A stretch of DNA of 56,330 bases from Hallerella porci (lineage in GTDB: Bacteria; Fibrobacterota; Fibrobacteria; Fibrobacterales; Fibrobacteraceae). Below are positions 9,101 through 16,327 of this stretch, one piece after another (positions within the stretch are counted from its first letter, which is position 1; the number at the start of each line of letters is the position of its first letter). The stretch spans positions 1 to 56,330 of the forward strand of contig NZ_QGHD01000014.1 of assembly GCF_003148885.1 (NCBI RefSeq). The letters run 5' to 3'. The position numbers were made by a program, and so were the translations under genes. Under the pieces are notes generated by a model. It did not search any database. It saw only the letters and a list, made by a program, of their open reading frames with translations, and was not told the origin of the DNA.

Positions 9101-9250
9101 AACTTCTCTGTAAGAGGTGCGCCCGAATGTTCCGTTTTCGCCTAATTTTTCTTCATTATACGCAAATACAACACGCCAGCCCAACTCATGCTGGAGCAGG
9201 TTGCCGGCGCTCTCTTGAACGAGAATATTTTCGCTGTATTCGTAGGACAT
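6125..9250 (-). CDS. hsdR: Type I restriction endonuclease subunit HsdR
   Basis: The ATP-dependent translocase and nuclease subunit, 1041 residues from the chosen ATG at 9250 (MSYEYS). The N-terminal nuclease core is visible as D150 followed by E164-x-K166 in FVELKR. The SF2 motor has Walker A GSGKS at about 301-305, the DEAH box in MSDEAHRSQ, motif III FTGTP, and the motif VI region QTIARANRVNEGK. The C-terminal helical domain, which binds the methylase core, fills the last 300 residues. The ORF is open to 9307, but the extra 19 residues upstream are unlike the family. No strong Shine-Dalgarno is seen. It is the first gene of the seven-gene minus-strand operon and is followed after 13 bases by the AlbA/ATPase-like gene. 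Apparently intact. Confidence 0.96.
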   Translation of the reverse strand: MSYEYSENILVQESAGNLLQHELGWRVVFAYNEEKLGENGTFGRTSYREVLLHRYFREALQKLNPWITPTQIDEAVQKFTATLSTSSLLQINEEKYGFIRDGIPVSYKKPDGTSDVKRALVIDFLNLENNDFLAVKEMKIHGEIYRRRTDIVGFVNGIPLLFVELKRNDVAVQNAYDDNYTDYLSTIPQLFYYNAFLMLSNGVEAKVGTLGSKYDFFHEWKRLKESDAGSVALQTMLRGICKKETFLDLLANFILYDHSDGNTVKILARNHQYLGVNEAFKAYEDRKLRNGKLGVFWHTQGSGKSYSMLFLSQKIRRCAKGSPTIVILTDRDELNKQISDTFENCGMLGKVKASKFIATSGNDLVAKLKGNPSFIFTLIQKFNKKDLTPIYPDHDILVMSDEAHRSQNGIFADNMCALLPTASRIGFTGTPLLKDDNITERTFGGYISIYDFKRAVEDGATVPLYYENRADKIKELKNPEITDKILNAIEAADLDPEQQEKLEKDFAKEYHLLTAEPRLRLVAKDFAHHYSDLWTSGKAMFVCLNKVTCVRMYNFVQEYWAEEIVALEKQLKIATQQEAQELERKIQWMRETEMAVVVSQEQNEQQTFAKWGLDITPHRTKMEKRELDKEFKDPKNKFRVVFVCAMWLTGFDVKCLSCLYLDKLLKAHTLMQTIARANRVNEGKSNGLIVDYAGIVKALRKALADYTNNVSGGRADPTIDKSELLNRIIEIIAKTEAFLGGLNAPLAKVVESKGFDKIAAIQDTANAVCSSAENKKTFSTYAAELSRLVRYTNREDVTAENRAKINAIDAVARNLKAKRRHVTNVDLMVELNKIVNEYVQMDVGGKKNPKQFDISKIDFELLGREFAKAKHKNLLLRDLEELLKERLSLLLATNAGRINFYERYQEIINAYNSEQDRATIEKTFMDLMDLASSMDSEQQRFVREGFKNDEELSMYDLLFKDNLSKQDIKKLKSVAVELLEKIKAKIVSLDHWTDKQETKAAVDTLIRDTLWKELPESYDDVAINMYRARVYEYVYTHYRVA

Positions 9251-9267
9251 AAAAGCCAAACTATTCC

Positions 9268-9297
9268 AATGTAAATATAAACAAAATAGGTTGTCAT
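9268..9297 (-). promoter_or_regulatory. Possible promoter of the hsd operon
   Basis: On the minus strand, ATGACA (-35-like) is followed after about 18 bases by TACATT (-10-like), ending some 20 bases before the hsdR start codon. The same TACATT -10 occurs in the better-supported promoter at 50231. The match is modest and the flanks are AT-rich, so this is weak evidence. Confidence 0.3.
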
Positions 9298-9376
9298 AAT
9301 ATGCCAAAAACGTTCGGGCCTATTGACAAGGGGATTTTTTGAGATTAGATATTAGTAAATATTTGTTCAGTCAAAC

Positions 9377-9402
9377 AAAAGGCAACTAACTTTCTGCCTT
9401 TT
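9377..9402. terminator. Hairpin between the hsd island and the toxin-antitoxin-like pair
   Basis: AAAAGGCA and TGCCTTTT form an 8-bp stem around a 10-base loop. A/T runs flank the stem on both sides, so it could act weakly in either direction. It lies in the divergent region between hsdR and the small ORF at 9485, and might insulate them. Confidence 0.4.
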
Positions 9403-9434
9403 CGCATGTAGGCAGATGGAAGTATATAACTGGC

Positions 9435-9463
9435 TTGATGTTCCTTTTTTAATAATGTATATT
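9435..9463 (+). promoter_or_regulatory. Sigma-70-like promoter of the antitoxin-like/GNAT pair
   Basis: TTGATG (9435-9440) and TATATT (9458-9463) are separated by exactly 17 bases. A start near 9470 would leave a short leader carrying the GGAGG Shine-Dalgarno of the ORF at 9485. Confidence 0.6.
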
Positions 9464-9484
9464 AGACTGGAGGAGATACGTAGA

Positions 9485-9670
9485 ATGGCTACATCGAGCA
9501 TAAAAAATAACTTTACCGTGGCAGGGACCAAGCAACTTGAGTCCTTCATCAAAGCCGTGGATCACTCGCTAAAGGCCCCCGCTCTCAAGAGCCAGATCAA
9601 ATCAGACTTTCTAAGCGGAGTTTCCGGTTTAAGAAAACTTTCTCGCCTTAGAAAAAAAAATGGTTTCTAA
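9485..9670 (+). CDS. Small antitoxin-like protein preceding a GNAT gene
   Basis: A 61-residue basic protein starting MATSSIKNNF and ending RLRKKNGF. I chose the ATG at 9485 because GGAGG lies 11 bases upstream, just downstream of a good promoter. The sequence before it in the same frame overlaps the promoter and does not look coding. The 3' end overlaps the start of the GNAT-like reading frame by 11 bases, the layout usual for antitoxin followed by acetyltransferase toxin. No fold is recognised with certainty; the SxxxNF...GTKQLESFIKAV stretch could be a short helical DNA- or toxin-binding region. The antitoxin role is inferred from size, charge, order and overlap. Confidence 0.55.
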   Translation: MATSSIKNNFTVAGTKQLESFIKAVDHSLKAPALKSQIKSDFLSGVSGLRKLSRLRKKNGF

Positions 9671-10250
9671 ATCCTATTTTGTTGTTAACATCATGGAGTA
9701 TCTAGACAAAGCTCCTATGGAAGAGGACTTTTCCCGTCTTCGAAATTTTTACGAATGTCCCCAGAACAAAGATGTCGAGTGCTTCTTGAAAAAGTCGTCT
9801 GTAGATTTCGCCAAAAAACATTAAGCTGTAAGTTACCTGGTCTTTTCGCAAGCGAACGGAGCGTTCTTGGGATACTTCTCGTTAGCTATAAAAACTATTT
9901 CTGTGAAAGCGCAAAATGTTTCCAAAACCATTCAAAAAAAGCTCTCGCGTTTGAGTGCATTAGATGACAACGGTGTGTACAACATCCCCGCATACCTGAT
10001 TGCACAACTTGGCAAAAATTTTCAGGCAGGGTTAAACGACACCATTTCTGGAAATGAACTATTGTCCCTTGCAATGGAGCAGATTTTACTTATGCAGCAC
10101 AGCGTCGGCGGGGTTCTTTGTGTTTTGGAATGTGAAAACAACGAAAAGCTTTTGAATTTTTATTGCACACAGAACCATTTTGTCGAATTCGGAACAAGAA
10201 AAACAAAATCTTCCGACAAGAATCTTTTACAACTGCTAAAGACAATCTAG
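9660..10250 (+). pseudogene. GNAT-family acetyltransferase (toxin-like) with an in-frame TAA
   Basis: Reading from ATG 9660 gives 54 residues (MVSKSYFVV...DFAKKH), then TAA at 9822-9824, then 141 more sense codons in the same frame to the stop at 10250. Together they make one continuous protein of about 196 residues. It resembles the GNAT-type acetyltransferases found with small antitoxins, with segments such as YNIPAYLIAQLGKNF, GNELLSLAMEQILL and FYCTQNHFVEFGTR. The downstream part has only TTG-type starts near its beginning (9867), so independent expression is doubtful. The change could be a single-base mutation (for example AAA or GAA to TAA), a sequencing error, or a mutation tolerated because it inactivates a toxin. 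The antitoxin-like ORF upstream appears intact. Confidence 0.7.
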
Positions 10251-10428
10251 TTGCAGCTTGATAATTACGGTTTATAGATAACGAGAATAAGAGCTAACTC
10301 AATGTTAAACTCGCGCCCCAAACCGCGAGGAAAGGGGCTATGTCTGTGGGGAATATAGATAAAAAGAGGATGGAGATTTTGGCGTGCGTGGCTGGAAAAA
10401 GACAGAAGAGTTCTTTCCGAACGGTTTT

Positions 10429-11661
10429 CTATCCGAAAATGCGGTTCACGCGGAGCAAACCTTCGACAAGCCTATCGATTTCCCATTTTTCTGTGTAAGC
10501 GCCGAAGCTTGCGCGGATAGTCGCTGGAACGCCGAAGCGTTGCATGACCGGTTGGGCGCAGTGATGTCCGCTGCGAACGGCGATACCGTCTTCGTCTAAA
10601 AGGGTTGCCGCATCGTGCGGATGCGCAGCATCTAATGTAAAACTCAAAAGAGAACCGCGATGTTTTGGATTTCCCAAAATATGCAAGCCCGGAATTTCTT
10701 TTAATTTCGATTCTGCGTAATGCAAAATTTCTTGTTCGTAATCCGAAATCGCTTCGATGCCTGTGCGGTTAATCCAATCGACAGCAGCGCCGAGGCCAAT
10801 CACTTCGGCGATCGGAGGCGTTCCCGCTTCAAAGCGATCCGGTGGAAGTGCAAATGTCGTTTTTTCAAATGTGACTTGGTCGATCATTTCGCCGCCACCT
10901 TGGAGCGGTGGCATCGATTCTAAAATTTCATATTTTCCGTAGAGCACGCCGATTCCGGTTGGACCGTACATCTTGTGTCCCGAAAAAGCGAGAAAGTCGC
11001 AGTCTAAATCTTGCACGTCAATTTTTTTGTGCGGTGCGCTTTGCGCGGCATCGACGAGAATTTTAATTTCTGGATCAATTCCGCGGACGATTTTAACGAT
11101 TTCTTTTACCGGATTTTCGGTTCCAATCGTATTGCTGATTTGCGCAAAAGCGACGATTTTCGTTTTGCCTTTGACGATGAGCTCCGGAATTTTTTCGAGA
11201 ATCAGGTCTCCGTCATCGGCTACGGGAATCACTTTGAGCTTTGCTCTGCGCTCTTCGGCGATGAGCTGCCACGAGACGATGTTGGCGTGATGTTCGAGTG
11301 CGCTGATGACGATTTCGTCACCATCCTTCAAAAATTTCCTGCCGTAGCTCCAGGCGCAGAGATTGATGCTTGCCGTGGTGCCGCGCGTAAAGACGATTTC
11401 GTTTTCGCTTTGGGCGTTGATGAATTTGGCAACTTTCTTGCGGGCGGATTCGTAAGCGTCTGTCGTTTGTGCTGTCATGGAGTAAACGCCGCGTTTAATG
11501 GAGCTGTAATGTTTGCGGTAAAAATTATCCATCGCATCGATGACGAATTCCGGTTTTTGCGTGGTCGCAGTACTGTCTAAAAATGCAAAAGGCTTTGCAT
11601 CGTGATCGTGGAGCGCTAAAACAGGAAATTGACTACGGATTTCATCAATAGGATAATTCAT
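10429..11661 (-). CDS. sufS: SufS-type cysteine desulfurase
   Basis: A PLP enzyme of 410 residues that takes sulfur from cysteine for iron-sulfur cluster assembly. The PLP lysine is K230 in SGHKMYGPTG. The histidine stacking on PLP lies in SALEHHANIVSW, and the persulfide cysteine is C368 in RSGHHCAQP, the group II (SufS) signature. Length and start (MNYPIDEIR) match the family. The gene stands alone: no sufB, sufC, sufD or sufU is adjacent. It is divergent from the EAL gene at 11794, with a 132-base AT-rich gap holding the promoters, none of which I can place firmly. Confidence 0.95.
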   Translation of the reverse strand: MNYPIDEIRSQFPVLALHDHDAKPFAFLDSTATTQKPEFVIDAMDNFYRKHYSSIKRGVYSMTAQTTDAYESARKKVAKFINAQSENEIVFTRGTTASINLCAWSYGRKFLKDGDEIVISALEHHANIVSWQLIAEERRAKLKVIPVADDGDLILEKIPELIVKGKTKIVAFAQISNTIGTENPVKEIVKIVRGIDPEIKILVDAAQSAPHKKIDVQDLDCDFLAFSGHKMYGPTGIGVLYGKYEILESMPPLQGGGEMIDQVTFEKTTFALPPDRFEAGTPPIAEVIGLGAAVDWINRTGIEAISDYEQEILHYAESKLKEIPGLHILGNPKHRGSLLSFTLDAAHPHDAATLLDEDGIAVRSGHHCAQPVMQRFGVPATIRASFGAYTEKWEIDRLVEGLLRVNRIFG

Positions 11662-11793
11662 GCGCAGAAAATAGAAAAGTTTATGAGCTCAATTTTTCGG
11701 GAGTAAAATTTTTTTGCAAAAACAATTAAATTCTAGTTTGAAAATGTTATATTCCGTAATATGCTGCCTTGGAGTAGCTTTTAGGATTGGAAT

Positions 11794-13683
11794 ATGTTCA
11801 ATATTAAAATACAATGCTGTGCCCTCATCTTGCTTGTCGTATTGCATTTGTTATTCCGTCCTTATCGCAAATTAAATACGCTGCCGAATCGCGTTTTTCA
11901 AGTTACCTATTATATAATTCTTGCGGGACTTATTGCGGATATTCTTTCCGTTTTCTTGATTACTTATCAAGATCGATTGCCAAAAATTCTCGTCGAAGTC
12001 GAAGCGAAAACTTATTTGATTAGCTTAGAATTGACAGCACTTCTCGGGCTTTTGTATCTCATTTCAAGCGTGACGAGTAAAATGGAAAAAATCCGAAAAT
12101 GGATTCGAATCAATTTTGGCGTCGCAGCATTTTTTGTGATTTTAATTTACGTGCTCCCGATTCATCTCGTCGGCGAAAATAACGGTGAAATCGTTTACAG
12201 CAGTGGACCTTCTGCACTTGCTACTTATATTTCTGCCGCTTATTTTTCCATTTTCGTCGTCCTTGCTTTGGTGACGAAACGGAAACTTCTCCCCACAAGA
12301 CAGCACCGCGCGATTCTTATGTGGTTTTGTCTTTGGATGGTCGCTTCCATTATTCAATTTTTCAATCCGGAACTTTTGCTCGTCGGTTATGCGGGCGCGC
12401 TCGGCATTATCATAATCTTTTTCCAATCCGAAAATCCCGAACTTTATTTGGATCGGTATACAGGTCTTTTTAATTCGATGGGATTTTTCCGTTATATGGA
12501 TGAAAATTATAATGCCAATCAAAAATTATCGGTGATTTCGATTCGCTTTGAACAGACTGTGGGACATGAACATTCGAGCGATTATTCGAATAATATCGTC
12601 ACCTCTGCAGCCAATCAATTCTTGTCTTTGCGCAGTGCAAAAGTTTTTAAAATGCTCGAAGACGAAGTGCTCATGATTTTCCGCGATGCCGAAGAAGCGC
12701 GCCGAATTTTGGAACTTCTCAAACGCGATTTGCCGGTAAAGATGACGATTCGAAATATCGTAACGGTCGTCTTTGTCGAAGATACGCGTTATGTCAAATC
12801 GTCGCAAGAACTTTTGGATTTGATTACTTATGCGCGGGCATCGAAAACGGATTTGTCCACGCGGAATTTTATCACGGCGGATGAATCGCTTACGCAAAGA
12901 ATGTTTGCAGAAAAATTGATGAATCAGCAAATTCAAGAAGCGATTGCTGAAGACCGCATCAAAGTTTTTTATCAGCCGATTTTTTCTATCTGCGAAAATC
13001 GTTTTGTGAGCGCCGAAGCGCTCGTGCGCATTGAAGATGAAAATGGAAAAATTATTTCACCGGTGGACTTTATTCCCATCGCCGAAAAGAACGGCTTAAT
13101 TATGGACATCGGACGCCGTGTTTTTGAAAAAGTTTGCCATTTCTTTGTGGACAAAAAATTGGAATCTTTTGGCATTCAATATATCGAAGTGAATTTGTCT
13201 GTCATTCAATGTGCCGATGAATTTTTGGCGCACGAATACGGACGCATTATGGAAAAATTCCGCATTAAACCATCGTGCATCAATTTGGAAATTACAGAAT
13301 CCGCATCGCTTCATGCCAAGCAAATTTTGATAAAAAATATGCAGCAACTTTTGGATTATGGTACATCATTTTCTCTCGATGATTTTGGTACGGGAAATTC
13401 GAATTTGAATTATATTGTCGATATGCCTGTGCAAATTGTCAAATTTGATCGCAGCATGATTCAGTCGTATTTTACAAGTCAAAAAGCAAAGTATGTCATG
13501 GACGCTGCCATGCAAATGATTCACGGTATGGAATTGGCGATTGTCGCCGAAGGCATTGAAACCGAAGAACAATACAATGCGATGAAAGAAATTAAAATTA
13601 GTTACATTCAAGGTTATTATTTTTCAAAGCCGCTTCCCGAAGAAGAATTCTTGGATTTTTTGCGCGAAAAACAGCCCGCTTAA
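11794..13683 (+). CDS. Seven-TM protein with degenerate GGDEF and intact EAL domain (c-di-GMP phosphodiesterase)
   Basis: A 629-residue membrane protein. Seven hydrophobic helices fill residues 5-210. A GGDEF-like region follows (about 217-352, starting LDRYTGLFNSMGFF); its signature position reads LEDEVLMIF, so it cannot be an active cyclase and may only sense GTP or dimerise. The EAL domain (about 372-625) keeps the catalytic set: E408 in EAL, N467 in NLS, E499 in EITES, D529-D530 in DDFGTG, K550 in KFD, E586 in AEGIE and Q606 in QGYYF. It should therefore hydrolyse c-di-GMP at the membrane, controlling motility or adhesion. AGGA lies about 7 bases before the ATG. The N-terminal sensor signal is unknown. 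Confidence 0.9.
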   Translation: MFNIKIQCCALILLVVLHLLFRPYRKLNTLPNRVFQVTYYIILAGLIADILSVFLITYQDRLPKILVEVEAKTYLISLELTALLGLLYLISSVTSKMEKIRKWIRINFGVAAFFVILIYVLPIHLVGENNGEIVYSSGPSALATYISAAYFSIFVVLALVTKRKLLPTRQHRAILMWFCLWMVASIIQFFNPELLLVGYAGALGIIIIFFQSENPELYLDRYTGLFNSMGFFRYMDENYNANQKLSVISIRFEQTVGHEHSSDYSNNIVTSAANQFLSLRSAKVFKMLEDEVLMIFRDAEEARRILELLKRDLPVKMTIRNIVTVVFVEDTRYVKSSQELLDLITYARASKTDLSTRNFITADESLTQRMFAEKLMNQQIQEAIAEDRIKVFYQPIFSICENRFVSAEALVRIEDENGKIISPVDFIPIAEKNGLIMDIGRRVFEKVCHFFVDKKLESFGIQYIEVNLSVIQCADEFLAHEYGRIMEKFRIKPSCINLEITESASLHAKQILIKNMQQLLDYGTSFSLDDFGTGNSNLNYIVDMPVQIVKFDRSMIQSYFTSQKAKYVMDAAMQMIHGMELAIVAEGIETEEQYNAMKEIKISYIQGYYFSKPLPEEEFLDFLREKQPA

Positions 13684-13754
13684 ATTGCAGAAAACGATAC
13701 GGAAAATTGGAAAATTGCACGGCGAAAAAGGGTGCGATTTTTTATATTGTGAAT

Positions 13755-14867
13755 ATGAAAAAAATTATTTTGATTCTTCTTTTTATTGCGGCATTTGTTC
13801 AAGCGGCTGCACCGAAAATTTCAAAAGCTTGCTCCAAATCAAAAGGCGAAAAAGCTTGTTCGGAATCTCTCATTCAGTTAGCAGAACAAGGAAAAGCGGG
13901 CGATACCGCAGCGATTGATTTATTCGGAAAAACATTGACTGCGGTGCGGAAAAATAAAGCGTTCATGAAACCGGTCATGATTAAAGTCGATACTTTTCTT
14001 TGGGAAAATTGCAAAAAGAAAGAACGCGACGCTTGCTTAGAAGCGTGCACTGTTCGCACCGATTCTTCTTTTACTCGCGAAGATGCTCCGGATTCGGCGA
14101 CTTGTGCTGCGAACCCGCAAAAGTTAGTTGCTAAAAAAGTAAGCGTTCCGACGCCATCGCCGATGAAAATTTTCATCGATTCGCTTTCGACGGATGTCTT
14201 TTGGAATTCTTCTTTTGAACTCGCAAAAAATTGGCGCATAGCGATTGCGGATTCGATTATTCCGAGTTTAGATTCGGCGCAAGCGTTTTTGCTTTCGGCG
14301 GATCCCGCAGATTTTATCAGCGCCCGTCGGAAATTTCATTTCTGCGCTGCTTATGGCGATTCGCTCAATGCCCGCTTGGATTCGTTGCAGGCACCTGTTC
14401 GTTGCCCTGTCATCGGAAGCGTTGTAGATTCGCGGGATAATCAAAGTTATCGCATCGAACGATTCGGTGAAAAAATTTGGATGATCGATAATTTGAATTT
14501 TGACATTCCCGATTCTTCGGCTTGCTATGATGGCGATTCTTTAAATTGCGAAAAATATGGAAAATTATACACATTTGCTGCGGCACAAAATGCGTGCCCC
14601 GAAGGATTTCATTTAGCGACGGACGAAGATTTTGATGCGTTAACGCCGATTGATGTTGCAGAATTTGCGGTGACGATTGTCTTTGGCGGTTACTTTAATC
14701 AAAACGGAATTTGCGCGCTTTCGGGCGAAGGCACTTATTTGTGGACGGCAACCGAAGAAGATGCGTCTCGCGGATTTGTGCGCAATCTTTTCTCCGATGC
14801 GACAGCACTTGACAAAGCTTCTGTCGATAAACGTTACGGCCTTTCTGTCCGCTGCGTTCAAGAATAA
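13755..14867 (+). CDS. Secreted protein with Fibrobacter succinogenes major paralogous domain
   Basis: A 370-residue exported protein. I chose the ATG at 13755 because it begins a clear signal peptide (MKKIILILLFIAAFVQAAA); the upstream ATG at 13707 would spoil it. The middle region (about 20-215) is helical, cysteine-containing and not recognised. The C-terminal part (about 217-370) has the Fib_succ_major pattern: DSRDNQSYRIERFG, WMIDNLN, ACYDG with a later NCEKYGKLYT, CPEGFHLAT, YLWTATEED and LSVRCV. This domain is amplified in Fibrobacter surface and secreted proteins and is thought to serve cell-surface attachment or assembly. It lies 71 bases after the EAL gene and 17 bases before epmA, perhaps in one transcript. 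Confidence 0.85.
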   Translation: MKKIILILLFIAAFVQAAAPKISKACSKSKGEKACSESLIQLAEQGKAGDTAAIDLFGKTLTAVRKNKAFMKPVMIKVDTFLWENCKKKERDACLEACTVRTDSSFTREDAPDSATCAANPQKLVAKKVSVPTPSPMKIFIDSLSTDVFWNSSFELAKNWRIAIADSIIPSLDSAQAFLLSADPADFISARRKFHFCAAYGDSLNARLDSLQAPVRCPVIGSVVDSRDNQSYRIERFGEKIWMIDNLNFDIPDSSACYDGDSLNCEKYGKLYTFAAAQNACPEGFHLATDEDFDALTPIDVAEFAVTIVFGGYFNQNGICALSGEGTYLWTATEEDASRGFVRNLFSDATALDKASVDKRYGLSVRCVQE

Positions 14868-14884
14868 TTTTCGCCGAGAAGAAA

Positions 14885-15841
14885 ATGGAATTTCGTCCGA
14901 GTTGTTCCCGAGAAACGTGGAAAAATCGTTTAGCGCTCACGCAAAAAGTGCGCGCTTTTTTTCAAAAGAGAAATGTACTTGAAGTCGAAACGCCTGTGCT
15001 TTCGCGGGCGAGCGGAACCGATGCGCATTTGGATTATTTTGAAACTATCGGAAAGCCTTCGCGTTATTTGATGACGAGTCCGGAATTTCATTTGAAGCGT
15101 TTACTCGCCGCCGATTTCGGGGACATTTTTGAAATCGCACACGCATTCCGTTTAGACGAAGTCGGGCGCAAACACAATTCGGAATTTGAACTTGTGGAAT
15201 GGTACCGCGTCGGAATGCATTACGAAGAATTGATGTGCGAAGTCGAAGATTTAGCGAGTGAAATTTTAGGGAAAATGGTGAAGGCGGAACGGCTTTCTTT
15301 CCGCGAAGCGTATCGGCGTTATGCGCAAGTGGATCCGTTTACGGCAACGCGAGAAGATTTTCGTCAAGCATTAAAAGCAAATCAAGTTCCCGATGTCGAA
15401 GGTTCTGATTCATTTTCCCGCGAAGATTTTTGGGATTACTTAATGGTCACCGTAATCGAACCGCATTTGGGAAAGGATTCTCCACAATTTTTAATGGATT
15501 ATCCCGAAAGCGAAGCAGCGTTAGCGCAGACCTATTTGAACGCAAACGGCGATCGTGTGGCAAAACGTTTTGAACTTTATATTCAAAATATGGAGCTCTG
15601 CAACGGTTACGAAGAACTCACCGATCCTCAAGAACAGAGACGGCGATTTGAAGCGGACATCGCTTGGCGCAAAGCGAATGGAAAACCGATTCCCGCAATC
15701 GATGAACGATTCTTGGCGGCGTTAGAACACGGAATGCCCGCGGCTTCGGGAGTCGCCATGGGACTCGATCGTTTGTTTATGCTTGCACTTGGAAAATCAA
15801 AAATCGAAGATGTCGTCTTGTTTATGGACGACAATTCGTAG
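14885..15841 (+). CDS. epmA: EF-P lysine lysyltransferase EpmA (PoxA/GenX)
   Basis: A 318-residue paralogue of class II lysyl-tRNA synthetase that lacks the anticodon-binding domain. It starts directly with the catalytic core (ETPVLSRASGTDAHLDYF). Motif 2 is in FEIAHAFRLDEVGRKHNSEFELVEWYR, with the usual Arg and Glu, and motif 3 is in GVAMGLDRLFML near the C-terminus. Enzymes of this length add beta-lysine (or lysine) to elongation factor P to relieve ribosome stalling at polyproline. The partners efp and epmB are not in the window. The 3' end overlaps the convergent thioredoxin-like gene by 20 bases. Confidence 0.9.
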   Translation: MEFRPSCSRETWKNRLALTQKVRAFFQKRNVLEVETPVLSRASGTDAHLDYFETIGKPSRYLMTSPEFHLKRLLAADFGDIFEIAHAFRLDEVGRKHNSEFELVEWYRVGMHYEELMCEVEDLASEILGKMVKAERLSFREAYRRYAQVDPFTATREDFRQALKANQVPDVEGSDSFSREDFWDYLMVTVIEPHLGKDSPQFLMDYPESEAALAQTYLNANGDRVAKRFELYIQNMELCNGYEELTDPQEQRRRFEADIAWRKANGKPIPAIDERFLAALEHGMPAASGVAMGLDRLFMLALGKSKIEDVVLFMDDNS

Positions 15842-16298
15842 CCGCATTTCCAAGCGCCCGCTCAATTTGAACGCGGATAATTTCTTCGTGGAGCGGACCG
15901 ACTTCGCGGAGTTTAATGGCACCGGTACTGTCGATTAAGAAATGCGTCGGGATGGCGCGCGGGTGTCCGAATTTCTTCATCAGCTGAAAATCCCAATAGA
16001 CGACGGGATACGGAATTTGTTTTTCGCGGACAAATTCTTTCATTATTTTTTCGTCGTCATCTTCGTTGATTCCGATGACATGTAAACCGCACGGAGAATA
16101 GTCAGCATAAATTTTTTTGACGAGAGGAAGTTCTGCGTTGCAGTAGCTGCACCACGATGTGTGAAATACAAAAAGGGTGACGCCTTCGTAACCTTCAATG
16201 CGTTCGGGAATGCGGTCGTAGGCGGCGTCGCTGCAAGCCGCACAGAAAAGCGCCGAAATGAGGGATGCGCCTAAAAGGATTTTTTGAAAGTTGAGCAT
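15822..16298 (-). CDS. TlpA/ResA-like thioredoxin-fold protein, probably envelope-anchored
   Basis: A 158-residue protein. An N-terminal hydrophobic segment ending FCAACSDA could be a signal peptide or a lipoprotein signal with Cys at residue 22, although the -3 residue is unusual. The thioredoxin fold has the active site WCSYC, preceded by VFHTS, and a cis-proline region AIPTHFLIDSTG. TlpA/ResA-type proteins reduce disulfides in the periplasm, for instance in cytochrome maturation. It is convergent with epmA (20-base overlap) and divergent from pilT, whose start is 30 bases away. No other thiol-redox partner is adjacent. Confidence 0.85.
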   Translation of the reverse strand: MLNFQKILLGASLISALFCAACSDAAYDRIPERIEGYEGVTLFVFHTSWCSYCNAELPLVKKIYADYSPCGLHVIGINEDDDEKIMKEFVREKQIPYPVVYWDFQLMKKFGHPRAIPTHFLIDSTGAIKLREVGPLHEEIIRVQIERALGNAATNCRP

Positions 16299-16327
16299 TG
16301 TATAAACAATTTAGTTATATTCAAAAC

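Noticed and set aside
9308-9360. tRNA gene or attachment site at the edge of the hsd island
   Set aside because: No cloverleaf, T-loop or duplicated att-like sequence is visible at the island boundary.
9867-10250. Independent 127-codon gene starting inside the GNAT region
   Set aside because: Its only early starts are TTG-type without a Shine-Dalgarno, and the same frame continues upstream as the N-terminus of the same protein. I treat it as the second half of a broken gene.
10251-10428. Small gene between the GNAT relic and sufS
   Set aside because: The plus-strand frame here has no Shine-Dalgarno and runs into the antisense of sufS; nothing in the 178 bases looks coding.
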